From Archaeoglobus neptunius (GTDB taxonomy: Archaea; Halobacteriota; Archaeoglobi; Archaeoglobales; Archaeoglobaceae), in NCBI RefSeq assembly GCF_016757965.1, contig NZ_JAEKIW010000014.1:1-64000 (forward strand): 64,000 nt of DNA, read 5' to 3'. The notes beneath the pieces are model-generated. The model made no database searches, was not told the origin of the DNA, and worked only from the letters and a program-made list of their open reading frames with translations. Position 1 is the first letter of the stretch; every line of letters begins with the position of its first letter. Positions 41,968-50,736 of this stretch are shown piece after piece. The position numbers were made by a program, and so were the translations under genes.

Positions 41968-43131
41968 GTGCACGTGATTGTTGGAAGCGGTAGAAAGGCA
42001 GAGAGGCTGGCTTCCAGGCTGGCGAATTCTTTGATTATTGATAGAAATCCTGAAAGCGCAGAAGCTCTGAGGAAGAAGGGATTCAGGGTTCTCAATGCGG
42101 ATGCATCTCGCATTGAAGTTCTTTCAGTGTTCTGGCAGTCCAGGCTAATACTGGTGGATGATGACAATTTCAATTTGAAGGTCGCAAAGGTTGCGAAAAC
42201 TCTTGGTTTTGAGGATGTGATCGCAATTCCTGAGGATGAAAGTGCCTGCAGCCTTTACGAGAAAGAAGGTATTGAAAAAATCTGTGTGTCAATAGACGCC
42301 GCCCTTCTCACGCTCTTTGGAAGAAAGAGGTATCTGGAAACACCGGTTTCCGCGGAATTTGAGGGAACGAGTCTTAAAGACTTTGATCCTGGCGAAGACT
42401 GCACCGTGGTTTCCGTATTCAGGGAGGGAAAGATACTCCACCCATACCCCGAGCTTACCCTTCAAAGGGGGGACGTGCTTGGGATAGTCTGTGGAAAGGA
42501 AGTTAGAATTTCAAAAAATCCCTTTGACAACATCCTCGTTTTGGGTAGAGAGGAAGATATTGCAAGAGAGGCAAAAATGCTATCTGAAAAGTTCTCGGCA
42601 AATATAATCTTTTTCGAAAAGAGTGGAGATGCATATGCCTGCAGTCTTGACGGCAGCTCAGATAAAATTGAGCTTGGTGAAGCGCTGGAGATGCTGAGAA
42701 AGGACGATGAGCTCGATCTTATCATCACCTCTTTAAGCAAAAAGGATGAGGAAGGTTTGGCCGGTCTTGTGAGTAAGTTTCCAACTTTAATTGCCACTGG
42801 AAAGGAGAATTACAGAAATATTCTCGGGATAGTCAACTCGTTCAGTCCGGACAGGATAATAAGTATGGCAACTGCCTTTTCAAGATACTTTGGCAAGGTC
42901 AAGGTCTTACTGCTGGAAGAGGAGCAGTTAAAGCATTTTTCCAAATTCACAGAGAGCGGGCTGGTAGTTGAGGTCTCGAGGGGAAACCCGATGGTTGATA
43001 CCATAAGGGAGTTCAAAAAAGGATATGATCTCGTGATTCTGTCGCTGAGGAACGATGCAGGAAACATTGACCGTGAAATACTCTGGAGGATCATGCTGGA
43101 CAGGACCGCATCGGTTCTGGTGGTAGATTGA
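41968..43131 (+). CDS. TrkA/RCK-type nucleotide-binding potassium regulator
   Basis: A 387-residue cytosolic protein. The N-terminal RCK_N fold (MHVIVGSGRKAERLASRLA, then IDRNPESAEALRKKGF) binds NAD(H) or ATP. TrkA_C-like strands follow around residues 125-175 (SLKDFDPGEDCTVVSV), and a second divergent Rossmann-like part after residue 185 (NILVLGREEDIAREAKMLSE). TATA TATAAACATA at 41939-41948 suggests a leaderless GTG start at 41968. The stop overlaps the TTG start of the antiporter gene, so it is probably its gating subunit. Confidence 0.82.
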   Translation: MHVIVGSGRKAERLASRLANSLIIDRNPESAEALRKKGFRVLNADASRIEVLSVFWQSRLILVDDDNFNLKVAKVAKTLGFEDVIAIPEDESACSLYEKEGIEKICVSIDAALLTLFGRKRYLETPVSAEFEGTSLKDFDPGEDCTVVSVFREGKILHPYPELTLQRGDVLGIVCGKEVRISKNPFDNILVLGREEDIAREAKMLSEKFSANIIFFEKSGDAYACSLDGSSDKIELGEALEMLRKDDELDLIITSLSKKDEEGLAGLVSKFPTLIATGKENYRNILGIVNSFSPDRIISMATAFSRYFGKVKVLLLEEEQLKHFSKFTESGLVVEVSRGNPMVDTIREFKKGYDLVILSLRNDAGNIDREILWRIMLDRTASVLVVD

Positions 43132-44258
43132 TAGGACAGTTTACCACAATAGCCCTAATATCTTTGATAGCATTCGTGGCACCATTAATTGCTGAAAGAA
43201 TCAGAATTCCTGCTGTTGTATTTGAAATAATCCTCGGAGCACTTTTCGGTGTCAGTTTTCTTAACGTCATTCAGCAATCGGAGTGGCTTTCGTTTCTCTC
43301 CCTTTTTGGACTCATTTTTCTCATGTTTCTCGCCGGTCTTGAGATAGATTTTGACGTTATTGCCAGAGGAAGAAGTATAGCAGCCGTTGCCGCATTCTTC
43401 ACGATCTCCCTTCTTCTTGCAGTTGTGTCATCCATATTTCTCAATCTCGATCTGTTCTATGCCATAATTCTGACAAACGTGGCAGTGGGGGTTGTCGTTT
43501 CTTCCCTTAGAGAGATTGGGGCTGAAAAAGAAGCCTTCGGACAGATAAACATTGCCACAGCTTTCGTCACGGACTTTTCAACGATGTTTCTGCTCTCTCT
43601 CTACTTTCTATCCGGTTTTTCTCAGATCATCTTTGCATTTCTGATTATTGTTGCGTTTTTGGCAGCGTACAGATTTGGAAGATTGGTAATCTGGTATTTT
43701 CCGAATTTTGTTGCACGGTGGTTCACGAATGAGCCCTCAGAAATTGGTGTGAGGGGGAGTCTGGCGATTATGATCCTCTTTGTCGGGTTGAGCTACCTTC
43801 TCGGTGTTGAGGCAATTCTCGGAGCCTTTCTTGCAGGCGTTTTGCTGTCGCTTACTTTCAGGGGAGGTAAAAAGCTGTATGAGAAACTATACGGTATGGG
43901 ATACGGATTCTTCATTCCCATCTTTTTCATCAAAACCGGAGCCGAGATAGATGTGGTTGCAGGACTGGAGATGCTCAGGATGATCGTAATGCTTCTGATA
44001 ATTTCCTACGTCATCAAGGCCGTCCCGTCTCTTATATTTTCAAAGGAGTTCGGAATCAGAAATGCTGTGTCGATGGGATTTTTGCAATCAACAAAGCTGA
44101 GCCTGACGATCGCTGGTGTGGCAATTGCCCTTTCTGCGGGAGTGATAAGTGAGATTGAATCATCAGCTCTTGTAACGTTTACAGTGATCTCCTGCCTTCT
44201 TTCGCCAACTCTTTTCAGACTAACAAAAAAATCAGCCGAACTTCCGTCCGATAACTAG
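43128..44258 (+). CDS. Monovalent cation:proton antiporter 2 (CPA2, Kef/NapA-like)
   Basis: A 376-residue membrane protein with 12-13 helices. VVFEIILGALFGVSFL, LFGLIFLMFLAGLEIDFDVI and FFIPIFFIKTGAEIDVVAGL are the CPA2 landmarks of the ion site region. It lacks a fused C-terminal RCK domain, which is instead encoded by the gene just upstream with overlapping stop/start. Together they would exchange K+ or Na+ for protons under nucleotide control. The end overlaps the trmI gene on the other strand by 27 bases. Confidence 0.9.
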   Translation: MIGQFTTIALISLIAFVAPLIAERIRIPAVVFEIILGALFGVSFLNVIQQSEWLSFLSLFGLIFLMFLAGLEIDFDVIARGRSIAAVAAFFTISLLLAVVSSIFLNLDLFYAIILTNVAVGVVVSSLREIGAEKEAFGQINIATAFVTDFSTMFLLSLYFLSGFSQIIFAFLIIVAFLAAYRFGRLVIWYFPNFVARWFTNEPSEIGVRGSLAIMILFVGLSYLLGVEAILGAFLAGVLLSLTFRGGKKLYEKLYGMGYGFFIPIFFIKTGAEIDVVAGLEMLRMIVMLLIISYVIKAVPSLIFSKEFGIRNAVSMGFLQSTKLSLTIAGVAIALSAGVISEIESSALVTFTVISCLLSPTLFRLTKKSAELPSDN

Positions 44259-44975
44259 GTAGCCCGTATGCCAGACCTTCGTTGAAGTTCTTGTTCCGAC
44301 CCTCTTTATGTCCAGATCAACCCTGAGCAGCTCGAAAGCCTCTATCTCCCTGAAGTCCTTACGCTCCATAGCCCTGTACACTTCCCTCGCAGCTTCTATG
44401 TACGGATTGTAGACGGCTATGTATCCGCCCGGTTTCAGAATCTCCTTCGCCTTTGGGATGAACTGAACGTCATCTTTCATGTCAAGCACAACCAGATCGA
44501 ACTCGGCCCTCAAACCCTGGGCAACAAAGAGGGCATCACCGACGACCTGGTGAATGTTTTTCAGTCCGGCGCTCTCGAAATTCTTTCTGGCAATCTCAGC
44601 AAAATCTCTTCTTTTCTCAACCGTCAGAACCTCTCCAAACTTGTTAAAATAGGCCAGGTAAGCGGCAAGGACCCCGCTTCCAGTTCCGGCATCGAAAATC
44701 AGCGAATCGGGAGAGAGGCCAGTGTAGGCGATTATTGCGCCAATATCCTTCGGCATTATCGGTGTGGCCCCCCTTTTGAAATGCCTGAAAAAATCAGACG
44801 GCCTGAATGGGAGTATTTTATACTTGACTCCAAGATGTGTCCTCACCTCATCGCCGTAATTCTTCCCCCTGAGTTCTTCCAGTTTGATTATTCCGTGGTG
44901 GGTGTGGAGAGTCCCCTCAAATTTTTCGATTAGAAAGCTGTATCTTCCCCTAGAAAGTACTACTGGTGGCTCCAT
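44232..44975 (-). CDS. trmI: tRNA (adenine-N1)-methyltransferase TrmI
   Basis: About 247 residues. The N-terminal beta domain (GTLHTHHGIIKLEELRGKNY) and the SAM site IFDAGTGSGVLAAYLAYF identify TrmI, with MKDDVQFIPKAKEILKPGGY behind it and a C-terminal VGTRTSTKVWHTGYLV. In archaea it forms m1A at positions 57 and 58 of tRNA, which stabilises tRNA at high temperature. I chose the ATG at 44975; a GTG at 44981 would add two residues. It overlaps the NAC stop region and is in the same operon. Confidence 0.9.
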   Translation of the reverse strand: MEPPVVLSRGRYSFLIEKFEGTLHTHHGIIKLEELRGKNYGDEVRTHLGVKYKILPFRPSDFFRHFKRGATPIMPKDIGAIIAYTGLSPDSLIFDAGTGSGVLAAYLAYFNKFGEVLTVEKRRDFAEIARKNFESAGLKNIHQVVGDALFVAQGLRAEFDLVVLDMKDDVQFIPKAKEILKPGGYIAVYNPYIEAAREVYRAMERKDFREIEAFELLRVDLDIKRVGTRTSTKVWHTGYLVIGRKFG

Positions 44976-44977
44976 TT

Positions 44978-45307
44978 TCACTCTTGAAGCTTCATCAAGG
45001 CCTCTGCAAGGTCTCCTCCCGCCTCCTCCAAGGCTCTTCTTGCAGTCTCCTCATCCACGTTTGCCTGCTCCATGATAAGCTTCACATCCTCATCGCTGAT
45101 TCTGGGTGGCCTCTTCATGACCTCGTACTCGCCCATAACCTGAAACGTCTCAACACCCCTTGCGGAAATCTTGGACACGCTGGGATTTCTGAAAATCAGC
45201 TCTTCATCGCTCGTTCTTATTATCACCTCTTCGGCGTCAAGCTCCTCCATCTCTATACCCATCTGCTTCATCATTTTTTTCATCTGTTTCGGGTTCATTG
45301 GAAGCAT
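44978..45307 (-). CDS. nac: Nascent polypeptide-associated complex protein
   Basis: A 109-residue archaeal NAC homodimer subunit. MNPKQMKKMMKQMGIEMEEL is the basic ribosome-contact start, a NAC domain follows (EEVIIRTSDEELIFRNPSVS), and the C-terminal UBA helices are ISDEDVKLIMEQANVDEETA. It shields new chains at the ribosome exit. A minus-strand TATA-like TTATTTAA about 25 bases upstream suggests a leaderless mRNA. Co-transcription with trmI is seen in several archaea, as far as I recall. Confidence 0.94.
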   Translation of the reverse strand: MLPMNPKQMKKMMKQMGIEMEELDAEEVIIRTSDEELIFRNPSVSKISARGVETFQVMGEYEVMKRPPRISDEDVKLIMEQANVDEETARRALEEAGGDLAEALMKLQE

Positions 45308-45421
45308 GGAGAGTATTGGATTGACAGTTAAATAACTTTTTTATCCAATTTTTAACTCCCGCTGCAAACAGGAAATCAGATAATCTGAACCGGAAAAGGA
45401 ACTTGATAAAAATTAAGAATG

Positions 45422-47470
45422 CTACTTATTCATGCTTCTTCTCTTCCTGACAAAGCTTCCTGCAATTGCCAATCCAACGATCGCAAGGATTACTGCAAAT
45501 ATTAGCACATAGGGCTTTGATGGTTTGACATCCAGTGATATAACGATTGAGTTTGTGGTATGCTTGTATCCGTTCTCATCGTAATAGACTATCTTGACCG
45601 AGGCAGGATAGCTACCCTCGCCTGCATCCTTGTCAACATCCACCCTGAACCTGACCTTGGCAACATCCCCGGGTTTCATCGTACCAACAAAGTACTTACC
45701 CGGCTGTGCCTGTCCGATCATACTTCCCAGAGAACTCGTACCCGCAACAGACAGTGGTGCAGAAACTTCGAGCATTACAACAGCGTTGTATATCTCTGCA
45801 TTGCCCGAATTCTTGATTTCTATAAAAACATCTCCTGTGGAGTCGGGATGAAGGTCGCTTTTCACGGACACAACCTGAAATGTGGCCAGTTTGGGTGCCA
45901 CGTAAACGGGAAACTCGGCAACACTGACGAGATCGCTGGCATACTCCGTATCGAAGGATTCAACAAGATACAGCAGATGATTTCCGGCAGTGGCATCATC
46001 GCTCACAGCCACCCTGAACACGGCCTTTTCACCAGAATTCTCAATGTACGAAGTTGAGCTGAGGGGTGAGAGTGTGGAATCGGGGGAAATCAGGTAAAGT
46101 CTGACATTTCTTGCCCCCTCACCAGCAAGAGTTACTTTAATATCGCCCACCAGCCCCACTCCAAGGTTGGAGGTTTCAACTCTCCTTACCTCCAGAGCGG
46201 GAGTGGGTTTGACATCGACATTAACGTAAATTTTCGGGCTTGCAACCTCGTCACCGTAAGGGTCTCTGTATTTGATTATTATGTAGCCGAGATAGCTCCC
46301 GGTTGGGGCACTTGATGTTATGTAAAATGTGACATTCCGACTCTCGCCCCTTTTCATGTCTCCAAGATAGGGGGTGCTCGCTGAAGTTATGAGCGGGTTA
46401 TCGAATATGAGGGTGGCGAACGCATCCCTGATCTCCTCTCCAGTATTGGTGATCCTTACCGCCAGGAACCCTCTGGAGGGAATGGTAATGACGTTCTGAG
46501 TACCAGTGCTTGGCTGCTTCGGTGCTTGGTTGGGTATCGGAATTGATAGGGATGGCATCTGGATCTTCTGCTCAACCCTCAGCGTTTTTGCAGAGCTGAG
46601 AAACTCGTCAAGCTTTTCCACCCTGAAATATCCGGTACTGGTTATTTTCAGTCCCAGCGGCTTTGAGATTTTGGCAGGCATCCCCGATGACGTTCTGAAA
46701 ACTGCAACAAGCTCTGCCGGATATGACTGGAGAAAAACGCCATCTGGAACGTAAACTTTAAATGATGCGGTTACTTCCTTCCCGTTCTCCAGATCGCCGG
46801 TGTAAACGCTCATCGCTTTCGGGTTGAGCATGATCGGTGGAGTTGTGTTGAGCAGAAGTACAGTATCGTACAGAGTTTTGATACCGCTGTTCTTGATTTT
46901 AATCGTCACAACACCCTCTCTTCCTGCAACGAGTTTGGAACTTACAGATTCGATTGTAAAATCGTATTCTTTCTTTTCAATTTTTATTTCAACTGAAACG
47001 CTATCGGTCTGACCGGTTTTGTAGTTGAGAGTGACGTTTCCTCCTGCATCAATGTTTGCCAAGATCTTCGTGTAGTGGATGTCCAGCCTGAGATCGTAGT
47101 CACCCTCTCTTGCATCCTTGTTCACGTCAACGACGAGGTTTACGGGCCTCACTCTACCGCACGGCAGGTCTCCCACGACTATCTGGTCACTTTCCACTCT
47201 AATAACCGATGCTGACGGCTCCAGTCTAACGTCCTTGGCGGTGGTGAGAAGCGGTATTATCTGGGACGTGTTTTCGTTTACGGGCAGAGGACTGCCTGCC
47301 CATCCTGTAATCTCGCACTCAAGTAGAATTGTGATCTGCCTCTTTTCTCCCGGATGCAGCACATTAGTCCCAGCCATACTGGCGTGGAAATCCATGTTTG
47401 TTTCAAAGCTAAAAGCAGATACTTTTGCAAAAAGCAACACCAGAACGATGAGTAACAGCCATGACCGCAT
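45422..47470 (-). CDS. Large envelope protein with NEW3/CARDB-like beta domains (COG1361 type)
   Basis: A 682-residue secreted, membrane-anchored protein. It has an N-terminal signal peptide (MRSWLLLIVLVLLFAKVSAF), then four to five Ig-like modules of about 110-130 residues with recurring text such as VTIKIKNSGIKTLYDTVLLL and DVFIEIKNSGNAEIYNAVVM. A Pro/Gln-rich linker (IPIPNQAPKQPSTGTQ) lies in the middle, and a C-terminal membrane helix with the basic tail RKRRSMNK ends it. Such proteins are likely surface or S-layer-associated. It is transcribed divergently from a TrmB-type regulator. Confidence 0.82.
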   Translation of the reverse strand: MRSWLLLIVLVLLFAKVSAFSFETNMDFHASMAGTNVLHPGEKRQITILLECEITGWAGSPLPVNENTSQIIPLLTTAKDVRLEPSASVIRVESDQIVVGDLPCGRVRPVNLVVDVNKDAREGDYDLRLDIHYTKILANIDAGGNVTLNYKTGQTDSVSVEIKIEKKEYDFTIESVSSKLVAGREGVVTIKIKNSGIKTLYDTVLLLNTTPPIMLNPKAMSVYTGDLENGKEVTASFKVYVPDGVFLQSYPAELVAVFRTSSGMPAKISKPLGLKITSTGYFRVEKLDEFLSSAKTLRVEQKIQMPSLSIPIPNQAPKQPSTGTQNVITIPSRGFLAVRITNTGEEIRDAFATLIFDNPLITSASTPYLGDMKRGESRNVTFYITSSAPTGSYLGYIIIKYRDPYGDEVASPKIYVNVDVKPTPALEVRRVETSNLGVGLVGDIKVTLAGEGARNVRLYLISPDSTLSPLSSTSYIENSGEKAVFRVAVSDDATAGNHLLYLVESFDTEYASDLVSVAEFPVYVAPKLATFQVVSVKSDLHPDSTGDVFIEIKNSGNAEIYNAVVMLEVSAPLSVAGTSSLGSMIGQAQPGKYFVGTMKPGDVAKVRFRVDVDKDAGEGSYPASVKIVYYDENGYKHTTNSIVISLDVKPSKPYVLIFAVILAIVGLAIAGSFVRKRRSMNK

Positions 47471-47503
47471 GACCTCTCTGCTTTAAAAAAGTATATAATT
47501 TTG

Positions 47504-47524
47504 TTGTAACCAGATAAGTTACAA
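47504..47524. promoter_or_regulatory. Perfect inverted repeat over the TrmB-type gene start (operator)
   Basis: TTGTAAC-CAGATAA-GTTACAA has perfect 7-bp arms. It begins nine bases behind the TATA box (TATATAAT at 47492-47499) and ends on the first base of the regulator's ATG, so a bound dimer would block transcription start. It may also affect the divergent envelope gene. Confidence 0.6.
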
Positions 47525-48249
47525 TGCGTAACATCATTGAGTCTCTGAAGAAACTCGGATTTACAGAGTATGAGGCGAGAGTTTATGCGGCACTGGCTTT
47601 GAGGGGGGAGGCCACTGCAAGTGAAATCCACAAAACAAGTGGAGTGCCGAGAACGAAGGTTTACGAGGTGTTGAAGTCCCTGGAGTCAAAGGGATTTGTT
47701 GAAACCATAAAAAGCTCACCTGCCTCGTTCAGAGCAATTGATCCCGAGATTATACTTGAGGACTACAAAGAGGAGATTCTAAGCACTGTTAACTCAGTGG
47801 TGGAGTTTCTGAAAGATGCCAAGCACGAGAAATTCATACAGCATCCGGTATGGTGCGTGAGAGGGTCAAGTGGAGTTAGAAACAGAGCGAAGGAACTTGT
47901 CGTGAACAGCAGGGATCTCATAGTTATCACTTCAAGGAGAGATTTTGTTGAAAGAATTATGGATGCCAGAGGAGAGGAGACCCGGATTGTTATCGTTACG
48001 GACGATTCCACCAAGTTTAATGGTGTTGAGGCTGAGGTCATGGAGATAAGAAGGGACTTCAGAGCGATATTTGATGAGACAGTTATAGATGGGATAAAAT
48101 ACAGGTTCGAAATTCTGCTGATTTCTGATGGCTACGAGTCTTTCGGAGTTTACAGGGTTGGCGATGAGGTAATTGGGGTAAGCATTAAGCTTCCGCTGAT
48201 AATCCTCTTTCAGAAAATGGTATTTCTCGGTCTGCTGGCAGGAAAATGA
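47524..48249 (+). CDS. TrmB-family transcriptional regulator
   Basis: A 241-residue regulator. The N-terminal winged helix-turn-helix is SLKKLGFTEYEARVYAALAL through GVPRTKVYEVLKSLESKGFV, the classical TrmB text. A coiled linker (residues about 75-100) and a C-terminal PLD-like effector domain (SGVRNRAKELVVNSRDLIVI) follow. TrmB proteins sense sugars or other small molecules. A perfect 21-bp inverted repeat overlaps its own start, which suggests autoregulation. The stop overlaps the in-frame upstream ATG of hisD. Confidence 0.88.
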   Translation: MRNIIESLKKLGFTEYEARVYAALALRGEATASEIHKTSGVPRTKVYEVLKSLESKGFVETIKSSPASFRAIDPEIILEDYKEEILSTVNSVVEFLKDAKHEKFIQHPVWCVRGSSGVRNRAKELVVNSRDLIVITSRRDFVERIMDARGEETRIVIVTDDSTKFNGVEAEVMEIRRDFRAIFDETVIDGIKYRFEILLISDGYESFGVYRVGDEVIGVSIKLPLIILFQKMVFLGLLAGK

Positions 48250-48275
48250 CTTTAAACCTTACCCGTACATTTCTC

Positions 48276-49493
48276 ATGCATGAAATTTTCAATTTGAGAA
48301 GGGAGATGAATATTGACGATTATATCGAGAATGTAAGGCCCATTGTTGAAGCTGTGAGAAATGAAGGGGATGCAGCGCTGATAAGATTCACAAAACAGTT
48401 TGATGGGGTGGAAATTGAAGATTTAAAGGTTGGCGAGAGGGAGTTTGAAGAAGCCTATGAAACGGTCAGTGATGATCTTATCGACGCTCTGGAAACGGCA
48501 AAGGAGAACTTGGATCGCTTTCACTACGTCACAGCAGTTGAGAGGGAAATGAGAATAGAATTTGAGGACTGTCTGATGGGTAAAATATACACGCCGATAG
48601 AGAAGGTCGGAGCTTACATTCCCGGAGGTAGAGCCAGCTACCCGTCAACAGCTCTCATGATTGGTATTCCCGCAAAGATTGCGGGAGTTGAGAGGCTCAT
48701 AGCCTGCACACCACCTGATAGTGAGGGCAGAATCAACCCGCTAACCCTCGTTGCTCTGGACATTGCCGGATTTGATGAAGTTTACAAAGTTGGGGGAGCA
48801 CAGGCAATTGCTGCGATGGCTTACGGAACTGAAAGCATACCGAAAGTATACAAGATAGTTGGACCGGGGAACATTTACGTCACCGCAGCGAAGCTGCTGG
48901 TTGCGAAGGATGTGGCAATTGATATGCCTGCAGGCCCTTCAGAGATTCTTGTTATTGCAGATGATACTGCAAATGCAGAATTTATCGCCTATGATTGCCT
49001 TGCCCAGCTTGAGCACGATCCTATGGCTGTAGCTGTTGTTCTGACGACGTCAAAAGACCTTGCTGAGAGAATTGGGGAACTGGTGGAAAAGCACAGCATC
49101 TCTGAGAATTTCAGAGTAGCAGTTGTTGAAAGCATTGAGAAGGCAGTCGAAATATCCAATGAGTTTGCTCCCGAGCATCTGACAGTGGTTGTAGAGAATG
49201 CAGAAGAGTGGTTGAGCAAAATCAGAAATGCCGGCAGTGTTTTTCTCGGAAATTACTCCCCCGTTGCCGCTGGCGATTATGCATCTGGCACCAATCATGT
49301 TCTGCCAACGGCAGGCTTTGCGAGGATGTTTGGAGGGTTGAGTGTCGAGAGCTTCATGAAGCACTTCACTTTCCAGATGCTGAGCGAGGAGACGATGAAC
49401 AGAATTGGAGATGCAATAATTAAGATTGCTGAAGCTGAAGGGCTGAGATTTCATGCTGAAAGTGTGAGGAAGAGGCTTGGGAAACAGCTTTAG
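48276..49493 (+). CDS. hisD: Histidinol dehydrogenase
   Basis: A 405-residue zinc enzyme for the last two steps of histidine synthesis. PIEKVGAYIPGGRASYPSTA, then IVGPGNIYVTAAKLLVAKDV, AGPSEILVIADDTANAEFIA, DCLAQLEHDPMAVAV and GTNHVLPTAGFARMFGGLSV are all present, including the Gln-His zinc ligands. I chose ATG 48276 because TTTAAA at 48251-48256 lies the right distance upstream for a leaderless mRNA; an ATG at 48246 overlaps the regulator stop. Other his genes are not in the window. Confidence 0.94.
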   Translation: MHEIFNLRREMNIDDYIENVRPIVEAVRNEGDAALIRFTKQFDGVEIEDLKVGEREFEEAYETVSDDLIDALETAKENLDRFHYVTAVEREMRIEFEDCLMGKIYTPIEKVGAYIPGGRASYPSTALMIGIPAKIAGVERLIACTPPDSEGRINPLTLVALDIAGFDEVYKVGGAQAIAAMAYGTESIPKVYKIVGPGNIYVTAAKLLVAKDVAIDMPAGPSEILVIADDTANAEFIAYDCLAQLEHDPMAVAVVLTTSKDLAERIGELVEKHSISENFRVAVVESIEKAVEISNEFAPEHLTVVVENAEEWLSKIRNAGSVFLGNYSPVAAGDYASGTNHVLPTAGFARMFGGLSVESFMKHFTFQMLSEETMNRIGDAIIKIAEAEGLRFHAESVRKRLGKQL

Positions 49494-49503
49494 GCTGCAA
49501 AAC

Positions 49504-49528
49504 CATCAGGTTGCACATTGTCCTGATG
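49504..49528. promoter_or_regulatory. Inverted repeat upstream of the cas promoter
   Basis: CATCAGG and CCTGATG form perfect 7-bp arms around an 11-base loop, about 25 bases upstream of the cas6 TATA box and just behind hisD. It could be a regulator site for the cas operon or a transcript hairpin at the hisD end. Confidence 0.4.
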
Positions 49529-49553
49529 CTTACACTTACAGAACAGTTAAGGT

Positions 49554-49560
49554 TATATAA
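49554..49560 (+). promoter_or_regulatory. TATA box of the cas effector operon
   Basis: TATATAA lies 24-26 bases before the cas6 ATG at 49581 with no ribosome site between, so the cas mRNA is probably leaderless at cas6. Confidence 0.6.
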
Positions 49561-49580
49561 TAGCTGTAAAGTATGTAACT

Positions 49581-50297
49581 ATGCGACTGAAAGTTGAGCT
49601 GACACCCTCCGAAGGTGTGGCCAAGGTTGACCTGAACTATTCCTACTATCTCTCTTCTCTCATATACCGGGCGATAAGGTCTGCGGACAAAACCCTTTCA
49701 CTGGAGCTCCACAGGCCTTATGGTCCAAAACTCTTCACTTTCAGCAAGCTTTTTGCCGAAAACTTCAAAATTGATGGAGAACGGATGTGGATTGAGGGCT
49801 CAGCCCACTTCTTCTTCTCCTCGCCAAAGAACGAGATGTGCGGGAAGTTCGTTGAGGGGCTTCTAACGAACCCTGAGGTAAATATCGGAGAAGCGAGGTT
49901 TTACGTTTCGGGTATTGAGGTTTTGAGGGAGAAAAAGATAAGTGGAAGGGAGAAGTTCGTTACTTTGAGTCCCATAGCGGTCTCAACCGTCGAGCGGCAG
50001 GGTTACTCCAGAAAAAGCGTTGACCTCTACCCATCAGATGCGAGATTTTATGAGATTATAAGGAGAAACCTCGTGAAGAAATACGTGGCTCTTCACGGCA
50101 TCGAGCCAGAGGACGTGGAATTGAGTATAAAGCCAATTGCCGTGAAACCGAAGAGGCTGAGGATAAAGAATACGTTTCATCGCTGTTCAGAGATGGTTTT
50201 CGTCGCAGAAGGGAGTAAAGAGCTGATGGAGGTTGGTTACAAGGCAGGTTTTGGGGCAAAGAACAGCATGGGGTTTGGGATGGTGAAGGTGGTATGA
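49581..50297 (+). CDS. cas6: Cas6 CRISPR RNA endonuclease
   Basis: A 238-residue enzyme that cuts the CRISPR transcript inside each repeat to make crRNAs. It has the double ferredoxin-like layout, with the C-terminal Gly-rich loop GFGAKNSMGFGMV that defines Cas6. The N-terminal MRLKVELTPSEGVAKVDLNY and YYLSSLIYRAI are family text. Cutting eight bases from the repeat end would leave the handle ATTGAAAG on each crRNA from the array at 59884. It is the first gene of the cas operon. Confidence 0.93.
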   Translation: MRLKVELTPSEGVAKVDLNYSYYLSSLIYRAIRSADKTLSLELHRPYGPKLFTFSKLFAENFKIDGERMWIEGSAHFFFSSPKNEMCGKFVEGLLTNPEVNIGEARFYVSGIEVLREKKISGREKFVTLSPIAVSTVERQGYSRKSVDLYPSDARFYEIIRRNLVKKYVALHGIEPEDVELSIKPIAVKPKRLRIKNTFHRCSEMVFVAEGSKELMEVGYKAGFGAKNSMGFGMVKVV

Positions 50298-50376
50298 GCA
50301 GAAGTGATTTGATCAAGTAATAAGGTATTGGCTAATGAATTTAGAGATAACTAACCAAAATGAGGGTGTCAGTGCT

Positions 50377-50736
50377 ATGGAAAGTCCTGAAAAACTGTGG
50401 TTTAGATTTGCAGAGAGAGATTTAAGAAGTGCTAAGAAAAATTACGAGATTGGAGAGTATCACGTTTCAGCTTTTTTGTCTCAGCAGGCAGTGGAAAAGG
50501 CGTTAAAGGCTCTGCATATCAAGAGAAGTGGAGAATTTCCGAGGATACACGATTTAACTCGTCTGGCGAGGATGATTGACGCTCCAGAGGAAATCATAAA
50601 ACTCTGCGCAGAGATAACCCCTGCCTACACTGCAACCCGGTATCCTGATGTTGCAGAGGATTTCTCCGAGTCTGAAGTCTCAGAACTTATTGAAAAAGCT
50701 GAGAAGGTGGTAGAATGGGTGAGACAGTTGATTTGA
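50377..50736 (+). CDS. HEPN-domain protein (HEPN/MNT pair)
   Basis: About 119 residues. Text such as FAERDLRSAKKNYEIGEYHV, then FLSQQAVEKALKALHI and TATRYPDVAEDFSESEVSEL belongs to HEPN proteins that pair with MNT nucleotidyltransferases. In such modules HEPN is an RNA-cleaving toxin and MNT inactivates it by adding AMP to a Tyr. I chose ATG 50377; ATG 50335 is in frame. It lies between cas6 and cas8b1 on the same strand and overlaps the MNT gene by 22 bases. Confidence 0.85.
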   Translation: MESPEKLWFRFAERDLRSAKKNYEIGEYHVSAFLSQQAVEKALKALHIKRSGEFPRIHDLTRLARMIDAPEEIIKLCAEITPAYTATRYPDVAEDFSESEVSELIEKAEKVVEWVRQLI

